From: Leptothoe kymatousa TAU-MAC 1615
Lineage (GTDB): Bacteria; Cyanobacteriota; Cyanobacteriia; Phormidesmidales; Phormidesmidaceae
Length of the DNA stretch: 64,000 nucleotides
Reading direction: 5' to 3'
Assembly: GCF_018739865.1 (NCBI RefSeq)
Contig: NZ_JADOER010000003.1
Span: 1-64,000 of the forward strand
Shown: positions 1 to 9,348 of the stretch, one piece after another
How the letters are laid out: the number at the start of each line of letters is the position of its first letter
How positions within the stretch are numbered: position 1 is the first letter of the stretch
Notes under the pieces: generated by a model
The model's database searches: none
Told to the model about the DNA's origin: nothing
The model's input: the letters and a program-made list of their open reading frames with translations, nothing else
Program-made: the position numbers and the translations under genes

Positions 1-528
1 GGTTCAGGTGTGAACCCCACATCTCTTCAATAGGAGGAATCTAAAAAGGTATGCACCGATCTGCGAAAAAAAGTCTTGACTAAAACAAGTAATTAACTAA
101 AACCTTTGCCTAGCATGGGTTCCATATCTCATTTTTTCTGAAATATTTTTTCGAACCCCAACACTAACACTAGAAAATTAGCGATCGCACCTGGCCAACA
201 TAGATCACATCAAATCTAATGCAGCACCAATACGCCCAAAGATCAATGGTGTCACCCCCCATTGCTATGGCTTCTCCTCTCCAATCCACATTGGTTAGGT
301 TTCGGCTACCCCCGACCCAGGCATTGTCCTATAAGGAACCATCTATACCAGGAGTTGAGGCCAACAAATCAAGCAAAAGACTGCATGACGAGACCAAAAC
401 AAGAATTTAGCGGGGGAACTCGTAATGAGTTCCCCCGCTAAATTCGAAACGCTAAATGCCTGGGGCATCATGCCACTGTCAGCAGAGCCTATAGTCAATG
501 TATAAAATCCGATGCAGTGACAAAGACT
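1..528. other. Intergenic stretch at window edge
   Basis: No convincing gene was found. A 63-codon open frame at 219-410 resembles nothing known and ends inside a hairpin, so it is not called. Visible items are a short inverted repeat at 1-16, a HIP1 octamer at 181-188 and a strong hairpin at 403-445. Whatever lies upstream is outside the window. Confidence 0.6.
403..445. terminator. Perfect 19-bp inverted repeat with 5-nt loop
   Basis: Positions 403-421 are the exact reverse complement of 427-445, with a 5-nt loop. The stem holds a G5/C5 block and is AT-rich at its base. It lies about 80 bp beyond the stop codon of the minus-strand kinase gene. No long T-run follows on either strand, so it could be a factor-independent terminator of unusual form, an mRNA-stabilising hairpin or a small mobile-repeat remnant. 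Confidence 0.5.
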
Positions 529-1800
529 CTACAAAAGATGACGTCGAAATTCTTCAGCTTCCTGGGGGCTAGGGATTTCTTGTAGCAGCAGATCAACCAG
601 TTGATGAATACTAGCAGGCGCGTGGACATCCAAGACCTCATCAATTACAAACTGAGCCATGGGACCAATATAGTCGGCCAATTTCTCTTTGCACCGATCA
701 ATAAAGGCAGGAGTTACATTATTCGCCAAAGCCGAAGGGGGCTGAGCTATTTGCTTCGGTGCCGGAACTGCCACTGGCGCCACATTATTAAATGAGGAAG
801 CATCCTGAGTAGGAGTCGCCAAGCCTGGCGGCGGTGAAGATATTAGCGTTTGGGAGGCCATTACCTCATCATAGGAAAGGCTGAGCAGGGTTTCCTCCGG
901 CTGTAGCTCACTATCAAAATCTTGAGTCAGCGCTTGTAAGTCATCCAATACTTCAGCCGTCGACTGATACCGACTGGCAGGCGTATCGGCCAATAACTTG
1001 TCCAAAATTTGCGAAAACTGAGGACTGAGATCAACGTGATTGGGCCATTCCCACTGCAAGGTGTACTGATTCATCAGCATCGACGGATCTTTGCACGTGA
1101 GGAGCACAATGGCAGTCACCCCCAGCGCATATAAATCGCTGCTGGCAGAGCAAATGCCTAAACGAATCTGTTCATGAGGGGCGTAGCCAACTTTGCCCAC
1201 CAGAGACATTTTTCCTACATAGGAAACCTCATTGATATCGCGTTCATTCAAGTTGGAGTTCTCAACAATCTGCTTCCCAACACCAAAATCGATTAAGACA
1301 GGTAAATTACCATTTTCTGGCAACATTATATTGTCGGGGGAGATGTCACGATGAATCACTCCACGTTCATGAATATAGTTAAGGACTGGCAAGAGCTTAT
1401 GTAGCCAGTCAATTATCTCTGCTTCGTCAAAGGCCAAGCCCTGGTCACGTCGTTCCTTGAGTAAATCAGAATATGTCCGGCCATTAACATATTCTTGAAC
1501 TAAAAAAAGACGGCCATCCCCTTCAAAGCAGGCCAAAAAGTTAGGAATTTGATTATGTTCAATATGATACAGAATCTCAGCTTCGCGCTTGAACAGAGAA
1601 CGCGATTTTTGCAAACTGTGTTGACCTGTACCACTAGGGGCAAATTCTTTCAGTACGCAAGGCTCATTAAAGCGTCGAGTATCAACCGCCAGATAGGTTC
1701 GTCCCAGACCACCTTGCCCCAATACCTTATCAATTAAGTATCGATTATCAATTAAGGTTCCACCTTGTATTTCTGGCTTGTTCATGATGATTTTTGACAT
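529..1800 (-). CDS. Serine/threonine protein kinase with C-terminal extension
   Basis: A Hanks-type kinase of 423 residues. Visible motifs are a glycine-rich loop GQGGLGRTY (28-36), catalytic Lys51 in VLKEF, HRDISPDN (150-157) with Asp152 and Asn157, and DFG at 171-173. An APHEQ motif stands in for APE. No membrane segment is evident, so it is probably cytosolic. A low-complexity Ala/Pro linker precedes a C-terminal helical domain of about 60 residues containing IGPMAQFVIDEVLD. That domain recurs in cyanobacterial signalling proteins, probably as a protein-interaction module. The ATG is preceded by GAAGGA. The gene ends a co-oriented series that includes a twin-FHA ABC transporter, a plausible phospho-Thr reader for this kinase (inference). 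Confidence 0.93.
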   Translation of the reverse strand: MSKIIMNKPEIQGGTLIDNRYLIDKVLGQGGLGRTYLAVDTRRFNEPCVLKEFAPSGTGQHSLQKSRSLFKREAEILYHIEHNQIPNFLACFEGDGRLFLVQEYVNGRTYSDLLKERRDQGLAFDEAEIIDWLHKLLPVLNYIHERGVIHRDISPDNIMLPENGNLPVLIDFGVGKQIVENSNLNERDINEVSYVGKMSLVGKVGYAPHEQIRLGICSASSDLYALGVTAIVLLTCKDPSMLMNQYTLQWEWPNHVDLSPQFSQILDKLLADTPASRYQSTAEVLDDLQALTQDFDSELQPEETLLSLSYDEVMASQTLISSPPPGLATPTQDASSFNNVAPVAVPAPKQIAQPPSALANNVTPAFIDRCKEKLADYIGPMAQFVIDEVLDVHAPASIHQLVDLLLQEIPSPQEAEEFRRHLL

Positions 1801-2232
1801 CTTTTCAAGTCCTTCCCAGTGGTCATCTGCATAATCGTTAAAAACTTAGTCGACCAGCATGAGGCTCAGCTATCCCTATCATTCATTATGTCTATGGGCT
1901 TCAATAAAAGATCAAAGTTTTGCGAACGTTTATAGGACAACGCTTTAGTAACTAAACCAGAAGCAGCAATGCATCAAACTTAGTTGATTAACTGTCTTAT
2001 TCTTATTAAACCCTATTTAAATGAATGCTGAAAGTGACTACCCACGATAGGTTACAGAACATATAATTGGGGCATCAATGACGTCAGCTTAGAGAATAGG
2101 CTACCTGCTTTTGCTTTACTCTTATTAATAGGGACGGAAATGAACCGCCATGCACCCTGAATAAACCCAATACAAGAATGTGAATCTTTGAAGGCTACAT
2201 AATCAAGGCCCATAACGTTCAGCCAGTTTTCG
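1801..2232. other. Upstream region of the kinase gene, no gene
   Basis: About 430 bp of AT-rich DNA between the PhnD-like gene and the kinase, both on the minus strand. No conserved open frame, tRNA or strong hairpin was recognised. Its length suggests the kinase has its own promoter here rather than depending on readthrough from the lipoprotein gene. Confidence 0.5.
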
Positions 2233-3192
2233 TCAACTATCAGCAGGTACAGTCTCTGGAACGGGCGCTGCTTCCACCGGTTGTGTTAGTTCTTTGGATG
2301 ATACGGCATCTAAATGTTCTAAGGTCAGTACGGCAGGCGACTGCTTCACTTGCGATTCGAGGGGCTTAATTTTTTCAACCACTCGAACCATTTCCTTATA
2401 GTCGGGAAGATTGCCAGTAGGAATATACTGCGCATCACTAGTAATATCCGCAGGGGCTTCCCTCATTATTCGAGCGATAAACTCTCCTTGGCCACGCTCT
2501 ACGACACCAAGCAGGACAACCCCCGGTGGGATAGGCCGTTCCTTAGCAGTTTGATCCTTGCTATGGAGTAAAACTTTAAACTCGGTATCGGGAAACTTGG
2601 TGCGAAATGTCTCGAATTCCTGCTCAGAAATTGCACCAGCGGCGACCGTGCCATCACTAACCCACTCCAATACTGTGGCAGGGGTTGGTGCAAAATGAAC
2701 CTTGTTCAGCGTCAAGCCATACAGGTAATACAGCGGCAAATAATACCCTGCGGCAGAGCCCGGTTCCCCCATGGCAATGTCCTTAAAGCCAAGATCAACC
2801 ACCTCATTCACTTCGCTATCAGCCCGTACTACAATCAGGGCGTATTCTGATTGATTGGGCCTATCTAACACAAATTGCTGTTCATAGCCGCGTTTATCGG
2901 CCATAGCAGCCAAACCTGGCGGTGCAAAGACGACTTGCCAATTGCCTCGGTCAATTTGTTGGGCTGCCTGAAGTTCGTTATAGGCAATTTCTAAGTCGAA
3001 GGGAATTTTAGTCTGTTCGGCCAGGTAATTTTGAAACCGTTGATATTTTTCCAATGAAACGTTGGAAGCACCGTAGCTCACAACACCAATGGTCATTCTT
3101 TCGTTGGTCTCAGGTTCAGGTTCAGTGCAACCGAGCAAACTGGCGCAGACGACGAGGGGTAGCCAACGACTAACGGTTGTAAAGTTCACCAT
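2233..3192 (-). CDS. PhnD/SsuA-like substrate-binding lipoprotein (orphan)
   Basis: A 319-residue protein of the phosphate/phosphite/phosphonate-type periplasmic binding family. The chosen ATG gives a clean lipoprotein signal: a hydrophobic stretch ending in lipobox LLGC with Cys22. The frame stays open to a TTG at 3261, but that would put 23 extra residues before the signal peptide. The family core IGVVSYGAS follows, with later motifs such as GEPGSAAGYY. No ABC permease or ATPase of this transport type lies nearby. It may therefore be a ligand sensor rather than a transporter part; cyanobacterial kinases are sometimes associated with such domains. The ligand is unknown. Confidence 0.82.
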   Translation of the reverse strand: MVNFTTVSRWLPLVVCASLLGCTEPEPETNERMTIGVVSYGASNVSLEKYQRFQNYLAEQTKIPFDLEIAYNELQAAQQIDRGNWQVVFAPPGLAAMADKRGYEQQFVLDRPNQSEYALIVVRADSEVNEVVDLGFKDIAMGEPGSAAGYYLPLYYLYGLTLNKVHFAPTPATVLEWVSDGTVAAGAISEQEFETFRTKFPDTEFKVLLHSKDQTAKERPIPPGVVLLGVVERGQGEFIARIMREAPADITSDAQYIPTGNLPDYKEMVRVVEKIKPLESQVKQSPAVLTLEHLDAVSSKELTQPVEAAPVPETVPADS

Positions 3193-3358
3193 GGGAGTGC
3201 GATCGCTAAAGATTTGGGACAACGAGGCAGCTAAGGCGTGTAGCATTTTCACATATCTCAATGTAGCGGAAAGGCTTAAGAGACAGTCGAAATCGACAAC
3301 ATCTCTTAAGCCTAGGTGTGGTGTTTAATAGTTGCGTTTGATGCCGGAGAAACCGAAG

Positions 3359-3808
3359 CTACAGACGAATGGGAATGGGAGGCACAACCAACGTGGGGCT
3401 GGTAGGAGCCGCTGGACGAGCGGCAGGAGCTGGTCCACGGGAAGGCACAGGAGGACGAGCTTGAGGAGGACGACCTTGGGGAATACCCTGGGGGGGCAAG
3501 GGGCGCGCTTGGGGAGAAACGCCCCCAGGCAACGCTCCACCAGGCAACGCTCCACCACAGCTGACAACGCACAGGTTGAAATTATTGTTACGAACATTGT
3601 CGGACCCTAAATCCATCGGGGGCAATGGTAAAGGGGCAGGCTGGGACTGGGACTGGCCACCTAAAATAGAATTAATGATGGAACCACCAGGCAATGCCTC
3701 TAGCAGCGGATTAGCTGAAGCCTGGGGAGCAGCCACCCCCAAAGATAATGTGCCTAACAAAATGCCCAGTAAAACTTTGGGACGTACGGAAGAAGAATTA
3801 ATAGTCAT
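3359..3808 (-). CDS. Small secreted proline/arginine-rich protein
   Basis: A 149-residue protein with a predicted signal peptide: a hydrophobic stretch LLGILLGTLSLGVAA followed by an APQASA-like cleavage site. The mature part contains a GGSIINSILGGQSQSQ segment and then a Pro/Gly/Ala/Arg-rich tail. An in-frame 15-bp tandem repeat (3526-3555) doubles the pentapeptide ALPGG. Two conserved-looking cysteines sit in CVVSCGG. No family was recognised. Several frames are open here because of the biased composition. This one is preferred because only it carries a signal peptide and it matches the strand of its neighbours. It lies between the caspase-STAND gene and the PhnD-like gene. Confidence 0.6.
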   Translation of the reverse strand: MTINSSSVRPKVLLGILLGTLSLGVAAPQASANPLLEALPGGSIINSILGGQSQSQPAPLPLPPMDLGSDNVRNNNFNLCVVSCGGALPGGALPGGVSPQARPLPPQGIPQGRPPQARPPVPSRGPAPAARPAAPTSPTLVVPPIPIRL

Positions 3809-3948
3809 GGGATTTACCTCAATAGCTTACAAGGAGTTAACGTGAGGAGAGATGTTTTTGATTGGCTTTGTTTTCCTCAATCCTCTGTATGTATGGCGTT
3901 AGAGAAGTATGCAGGGATAACAAACGTTTTTTGAATCATTTCTAGGAA

Positions 3949-6900
3949 TTAATCGCAAAGATGTCGATCCTTATCAGACAGGCGGGCATTGGTCAGTAAG
4001 TAATTGCGAATGCGATCGCAGCTATTTGCCATCACCGTTGCCAAGGTTAAATCTCGAACCACGGCACCGCCAGCGGTCCCCACCACCAACAGTGGCCCTT
4101 GAACGCTGACACTATGGATCATGCCGTGCGTGTTCAACCCCCCTTGAATCAGTCGACCAGTCGCCACTTCCCAGAGATATAGCCCCCCCTGACCACTGCC
4201 TGCGATGAGGGTATGACTATCGGCAGTGAATGTCACATCGGGCACCCCACCCACTGGCCCCTGCAACACCTTGGAGTGTGCGACAGATTGGCCCCGAAGC
4301 TGCCACACATAGGCTTGGCTATCCCAACTACCCGCAGCCAGAGCATTGCCATCGGGGCTAAAGGTCACAGTCGCCACCGCTGCTTGGAAAAGATCCAATA
4401 CTTGAAAGACCGTACCCTGTACATTGTTGCCTTGGATATCTAGCTGCCATAAACGTACGGTGCGGTCATAACTGCTGGATACTAACCAAGGCTTAGTGGG
4501 ATGGAAACTCACATCAGTGACACCATCGGTATGGGCCTGCAATGTTTTGAGTAACCTTGGTTCGGCCTCAAGGGACCACAGTTTCACGGTCCGATCGTCA
4601 CTGCCCGATGCCAGATATTGACCGTCAGCACTAAATGCCAGGCTAGTAATCCTCGCGTCATGGCCAGGCAGGGTGGCCAACAAGGTACCGTCACTTATTT
4701 TCCAGAGCTGCAACTGGTGCCCTAACTCGCCATCGGATAAGGCCGTAGCCAGAAGCTGCCCATCTTCGCTGATGCTTAGGGCCTCCACCACTGCTCCCCC
4801 AGGCATATCCAAACGCTGGCGTAATGAGGACATGCCCCCATTTAGATACTCCCAAATCGTGGCCCCATCCCAACCACCAACGGCAAATAGCTGGGGTCCA
4901 TCTAGTCCAGCTAGCTGGACCCCATTCACACTGCCTTCCCCCAACCGCACCATGGGCGGCGCGACCTGCCATAGTGCCAGGGTTTGATCGCCACTAGCAG
5001 AAACTACCTCTTGACCGTCGGCGCGAAACTGCACCCGGGTCACCTCGGCCTGGTGACCTACCAACGTTTTGTTCAAACTGCCATCCGCAGACCATAGCTG
5101 CACTTGGCCGTTAGCTCTGGCTGCAGCTATGGTCAAGCCATCGGGACTAAAGGCCACATCATGCACCCGGTTTGCTGCAGCTGGAGAGAGAGGCTCGCCT
5201 AACTGGGTCGCTGGACGAGCACTATCAAGAGGCCAAAGCCGTACGGTGCCATCGTCACCACCAGAGGCTAAAGCAGTACCTTCTACATTAAAAGCCACAC
5301 TGGCGACGGCATCTTGATGCCCCTTAAATGTTTGGAGCGACGTGCCATCCAGCTGCCAAAAACGTACGGTGCCGTCATCCCCCGCAGAGGCAAGACCCTG
5401 ACCATTGGGACTAAACACAACATCCCCCACACCACCGAGATGTCCCTTAAATCGCTGATATAGCGTTCCATCGGTTTGCCAAAGGGTCAGCCCCACAGTG
5501 GAGGCATCGATACTCCCTCGGGTGGCCACGGCTAACAAGTTACCGGCTGGATTGAGGGCCACCCGAGGTATCGGTCCCACCTCCCAGCTTTGCAGACGTT
5601 GAGGCTGTGATAAATCGCTAACTTGCCATAGCTCAACGGTTTTATCGTTCAATCCCACGGCGAGCCTAGTTTCATCTAAACTCAGACTCAGACTGACGAT
5701 GCCCACGGGCACCTCACGATCACGATTAAGATCAATAGTGTGCACAAGGGCACCATCCTGCCGCCAAACCCGCACGGTACCATCATCGCCAGTGGACCAA
5801 AATTGCTGACCATCACCACTCAGCACCAGATCTTCAATTTTTTGAGTATGGCCATTAAACCGATTGAGCAGGTGCGACTGATCTAGGGACTGGTGCAGGA
5901 CCATTGCAGTCTGCCACTGCAAAACCTTGAGGCGATCTCCTCCTACCAACCACTGCTTGAGGACATCAAACTGGTCTAAGCGATACGCAGATTGAACCCC
6001 CGATTTGAGAGAATCTAAGGGTTGATGGGATGACAGTAGCGCCGTAGTGGACGCATTGAGTGCTTCAATTTCTTCAGCTTGTGCGATCGCACTTTGGCGC
6101 AAAGCCAGCCCTCCTAAGCCCAGCGCCAAGAGGCCCAAGCCCCCCATCACCACCGCAGCCAATTGCGCCCGCCGCAGCCGCCGCTTGGCCAGGCGCTGAT
6201 GCTGCTGACGCACCGCAAAACCAGCCTCAACAAACTGTTGCACCATCTCTGGCAGCTCATCGGTATATTTGATATATAGCGACTCCGCCTCGCTCAAACG
6301 ACTCCCTGTCAACACAAAATCCTGGGACCGATCGCTCGCTTGCCAGTCCGCCGCCTGCTGCGCTAGCTGCCGCTGCACCTGCAAATGGCTGCGATTTTCA
6401 TCGAGCCACCAGCGCAAAGTAGACCAATGGCGAATCAAAATCTCATGGGCAATTTCAACCGTCGGACTAGCACCCTGAATATCGGGCGACAGTTCAGCCG
6501 ACTCAGCATGGGCAGCATCAGAGTCCGTCTCCGCATCCTGGCCAGTTCGGCTTTGGGCGACAACAGTCTCTGGTTCTTCGTAGGCCGATGCCCGCACTAC
6601 AATTAGCTTGGCAGCGGTTAACACCTCCAAGGTGCTCTCCACAAGCTCCACCGGATACTTCTTCACCACTAGGGCTGTCTTCAAAAGGCGACGACGGGTA
6701 TCTTCTGTTCCCGCCCCTAGCTGGGTTAGGGATAAAAAGATCCAGCGGGCACAGTTCTGAGCCTCAGGTGTTAAACTCTCGTACACGGCCTGCGCCTGTC
6801 GCTCTAAGGCCCCTTGCATCCCGCCTAAATCTTGATATGCCGCTATGGTTAAGCGACCTGCCTGACGCTTTTCCCACAATTTTTCGAGAACAAATTCCAA

Positions 6901-9240
6901 TAGGGGTAACTCCCCTGTAGAGCTATCCATTTCCCGCAGCAACAGATCCACCAGCCCCGATTCCACCTGCAGACCCACTTGCTCAGCGGGCTGTAAAACT
7001 ATCTCACGATATTGCTCTGTGGTCAGCTGTGGTGGCACAAAAACACTCCCAGTCTGTAACAGATTGACCAAGGTGGGTTCTGCCAAACAGGCGGCCACAA
7101 AATCGGCCCGCACCCCCAAAACCAATTTAAACCGATCCGCCGCATGGGTCATAGCTCCGTGCAACAGTGCCAGAAATGCCTGCCGCTCAGCCTCGGGAGC
7201 CAGGGTAAAAATTTCTTCAAACTGATCGATCACCAGCACCACCATGGGTTCAGGGCGCTCCCTCAACCACCGAACAAAGCCATCGCTGCCCAGATGTAAT
7301 AAGCCCTCTAACTGCAACGCCTGATAGCCCCGCTCCCGTTCTGAGCCTGGATCCACCAGCCTAGCCGCCAAGGCTTTAAGCGGCTCAGCCCCCGGTTGAA
7401 ATAGCCGAATCCACCATTGATCGCTACCGGGAATTCGCTGTCCCTGGAATAACTGGGCCATTAACCCCGCTTGCATAACTGAAGATTTACCACTGCCCGA
7501 TGCTCCTACCACCGCCAGGGCAGAGTTATGTCGCACATGCGCAATCAACTGCTCGGTCAGCCCTTGACGACCATAAAAATATTGCGACTGCTCCGGCGCA
7601 AAGGCCCGTAAGCCTAAATAGGGGCAAAGGCCCAAATCAAGGGATTGAGAACGCGGTCCTGCCTGCCGCCCCAGCTGACTTGGCAGCATTTCTATCACCC
7701 CCTTGGTGCCAGATAACCAACTTAGGGGCAAAATCTCTTGGCTTGCCTGGGCCAGCGGTGTGCCCGCCAGATGCACCTGCAGTTGCGCAATCCAGGCAGC
7801 CACCGGCAATCCTAACTGGGCATCAGCGGACTGGAGGGTATCTAACAATGATTGAGCAAACTGATCGCTTTGGGCAGACAGGGGGGCAGCGGCAATTACA
7901 CACTGTCCCCAATCCTCGGTGAGGGATAAATCATCCACCCACTCTTGTAAGTTAACGGCTCCCGGACAGTCTAAAATCACGATTTGCTGCACGCCTCGCG
8001 CCCGCCGCAGCTGTTGTCTTAGCCAGGAACGATATAGCCTTAAGCCATCGCCTAACACCAGCCAAGATTCGCCCTCTGGACTCTGTTCAATATGTCCGCG
8101 CAGGTATATCAAAACGGTTTGCACAGTGTCACTCACCTCTGACTGGGGAGTTAATACATCTTGAATGGAGGCTTTGACTGTTTCCCAAGACTGGTCTGGC
8201 TGTGGCCAATATTGCAATGCAAACTGTCCCACCTGCTGCAACAGTTTTCCCAAGGCCAGACTGGTAGGGTAGTGGCTCAGTCCTTCAAAAATCAACGCCC
8301 TACGCTGGGAGCCTGTGGTTAGTTCAGCCGTCTGCATCCCTAGAATCAGATCGCCCATCCCCTCCACAATCCGCTTGGGGGTTTGCAAAGGATATTCTGA
8401 CTGAAACTCAATTTCACCTCGCCCCTGTTTTTGCCGATTAACCAGGCGAATTTGCTGGTTGGCCTTGTCGATATAGCGCAGGGTCTGATGGTATACGTAT
8501 TTATAGAGACCATCAGCGTCGATAATCCCTTGAGAGTCGGCAGCTTCTCCCCTCAGCCCCTTCATCAAATAATAAGTAAAGACGCCATGGCCCAGCTCTG
8601 GAAACTCCCAGGAACGCTGCTCTTGATCGCAAGAAAGTAGCGCATAAAATCCTTTTCCCTGGGCCGCTCGCTGTCGTAATACATCCACCAGATGCGGCGT
8701 AGGGTTCACCAGCTCGCTGTCTTTCTGATCTCCTTCCCCCTTAGCACCACGCAGGGTTAAACCACCACTGTGGCAGGCATCTAACCACACTAGCTGCTGC
8801 CTTGCTAAAGATTGGCCCAGCGTGGTGAGCAGTTCACCTAGGGGTAATCCAGTTACCGCCAATTCTGTTTTATCGGTGTCCTGCAAACAGAGCACAGCCT
8901 GTTTAGATTCAGCAGTTAACATGCCATGCCCCGAAAAGTAGAACAAGATAGTGTCCTGGGGCTGAGCCGCTGTCGCTAAATAAATAAGCTGTTTGCGCAC
9001 TGCCGCCAAGGTGGGCAGCTGCTCGGCAAAGTCATGGTGAATATAAAATTCTTTACTGGGAAATGCCTGGGTCGCAGACCGTAAGGCCCGGGCTAACCCT
9101 TGGCAGTCGGGGGCAGGATACTGGAGCGATCGCAACCGTTCATCCTGATAGTGATTCACCCCTACCAGCAGCACCCACAGTTTAGCAGCCCCTGACTTGA
9201 GGGCATCGGCCGGTTGACTTGTCCCAAGTGAGATTGGCAT
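3949..9240 (-). CDS. Caspase-like peptidase / STAND P-loop / WD40-repeat protein
   Basis: A 1763-residue multidomain protein. Residues 20-300 form a caspase (C14/orthocaspase) domain with the dyad His105 in YFSGHG and Cys156 in DACHSGG. Residues about 360-520 look like a second, degenerate caspase-fold segment (LIYLRGH, VILDCPG). An nSTAND1-type ATPase follows, with CPYLGLRAF, a P-loop GASGSGKSS near 577-585, and a Walker-B-like VLVIDQFEE. A hydrophobic segment lies at about 1025-1045. The last 630 residues or so are WD40 repeats with many DGTVRLW-type blades. The ATG at 9240 has an AGGA ribosome site; the frame continues upstream to a TTG at 9294. Such proteins are thought to couple signal-triggered oligomerisation to proteolysis, in regulated cell death or defence; the role here is inferred. 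Confidence 0.93.
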   Translation of the reverse strand: MPISLGTSQPADALKSGAAKLWVLLVGVNHYQDERLRSLQYPAPDCQGLARALRSATQAFPSKEFYIHHDFAEQLPTLAAVRKQLIYLATAAQPQDTILFYFSGHGMLTAESKQAVLCLQDTDKTELAVTGLPLGELLTTLGQSLARQQLVWLDACHSGGLTLRGAKGEGDQKDSELVNPTPHLVDVLRQRAAQGKGFYALLSCDQEQRSWEFPELGHGVFTYYLMKGLRGEAADSQGIIDADGLYKYVYHQTLRYIDKANQQIRLVNRQKQGRGEIEFQSEYPLQTPKRIVEGMGDLILGMQTAELTTGSQRRALIFEGLSHYPTSLALGKLLQQVGQFALQYWPQPDQSWETVKASIQDVLTPQSEVSDTVQTVLIYLRGHIEQSPEGESWLVLGDGLRLYRSWLRQQLRRARGVQQIVILDCPGAVNLQEWVDDLSLTEDWGQCVIAAAPLSAQSDQFAQSLLDTLQSADAQLGLPVAAWIAQLQVHLAGTPLAQASQEILPLSWLSGTKGVIEMLPSQLGRQAGPRSQSLDLGLCPYLGLRAFAPEQSQYFYGRQGLTEQLIAHVRHNSALAVVGASGSGKSSVMQAGLMAQLFQGQRIPGSDQWWIRLFQPGAEPLKALAARLVDPGSERERGYQALQLEGLLHLGSDGFVRWLRERPEPMVVLVIDQFEEIFTLAPEAERQAFLALLHGAMTHAADRFKLVLGVRADFVAACLAEPTLVNLLQTGSVFVPPQLTTEQYREIVLQPAEQVGLQVESGLVDLLLREMDSSTGELPLLEFVLEKLWEKRQAGRLTIAAYQDLGGMQGALERQAQAVYESLTPEAQNCARWIFLSLTQLGAGTEDTRRRLLKTALVVKKYPVELVESTLEVLTAAKLIVVRASAYEEPETVVAQSRTGQDAETDSDAAHAESAELSPDIQGASPTVEIAHEILIRHWSTLRWWLDENRSHLQVQRQLAQQAADWQASDRSQDFVLTGSRLSEAESLYIKYTDELPEMVQQFVEAGFAVRQQHQRLAKRRLRRAQLAAVVMGGLGLLALGLGGLALRQSAIAQAEEIEALNASTTALLSSHQPLDSLKSGVQSAYRLDQFDVLKQWLVGGDRLKVLQWQTAMVLHQSLDQSHLLNRFNGHTQKIEDLVLSGDGQQFWSTGDDGTVRVWRQDGALVHTIDLNRDREVPVGIVSLSLSLDETRLAVGLNDKTVELWQVSDLSQPQRLQSWEVGPIPRVALNPAGNLLAVATRGSIDASTVGLTLWQTDGTLYQRFKGHLGGVGDVVFSPNGQGLASAGDDGTVRFWQLDGTSLQTFKGHQDAVASVAFNVEGTALASGGDDGTVRLWPLDSARPATQLGEPLSPAAANRVHDVAFSPDGLTIAAARANGQVQLWSADGSLNKTLVGHQAEVTRVQFRADGQEVVSASGDQTLALWQVAPPMVRLGEGSVNGVQLAGLDGPQLFAVGGWDGATIWEYLNGGMSSLRQRLDMPGGAVVEALSISEDGQLLATALSDGELGHQLQLWKISDGTLLATLPGHDARITSLAFSADGQYLASGSDDRTVKLWSLEAEPRLLKTLQAHTDGVTDVSFHPTKPWLVSSSYDRTVRLWQLDIQGNNVQGTVFQVLDLFQAAVATVTFSPDGNALAAGSWDSQAYVWQLRGQSVAHSKVLQGPVGGVPDVTFTADSHTLIAGSGQGGLYLWEVATGRLIQGGLNTHGMIHSVSVQGPLLVVGTAGGAVVRDLTLATVMANSCDRIRNYLLTNARLSDKDRHLCD

Positions 9241-9348
9241 GTTCCTATCTCTATAATGTTGCCCATGTTCAATGAACAGCAGCGAAGATTGCAACCATGA
9301 GTACGTTTATTAGTGATCCAATATGCACCCCCTCAACTCAACCACGAC

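Noticed and set aside
219..410. 63-codon open frame at the left edge
   Set aside because: No recognisable motif, and its stop lies within the perfect hairpin at 403-445; no ribosome site was seen.
3312..3610. Several overlapping Arg/Ser/Pro-rich frames on both strands
   Set aside because: They are shadows of the biased, repetitive 3' part of the secreted-protein gene at 3359-3808, which alone has a signal peptide.
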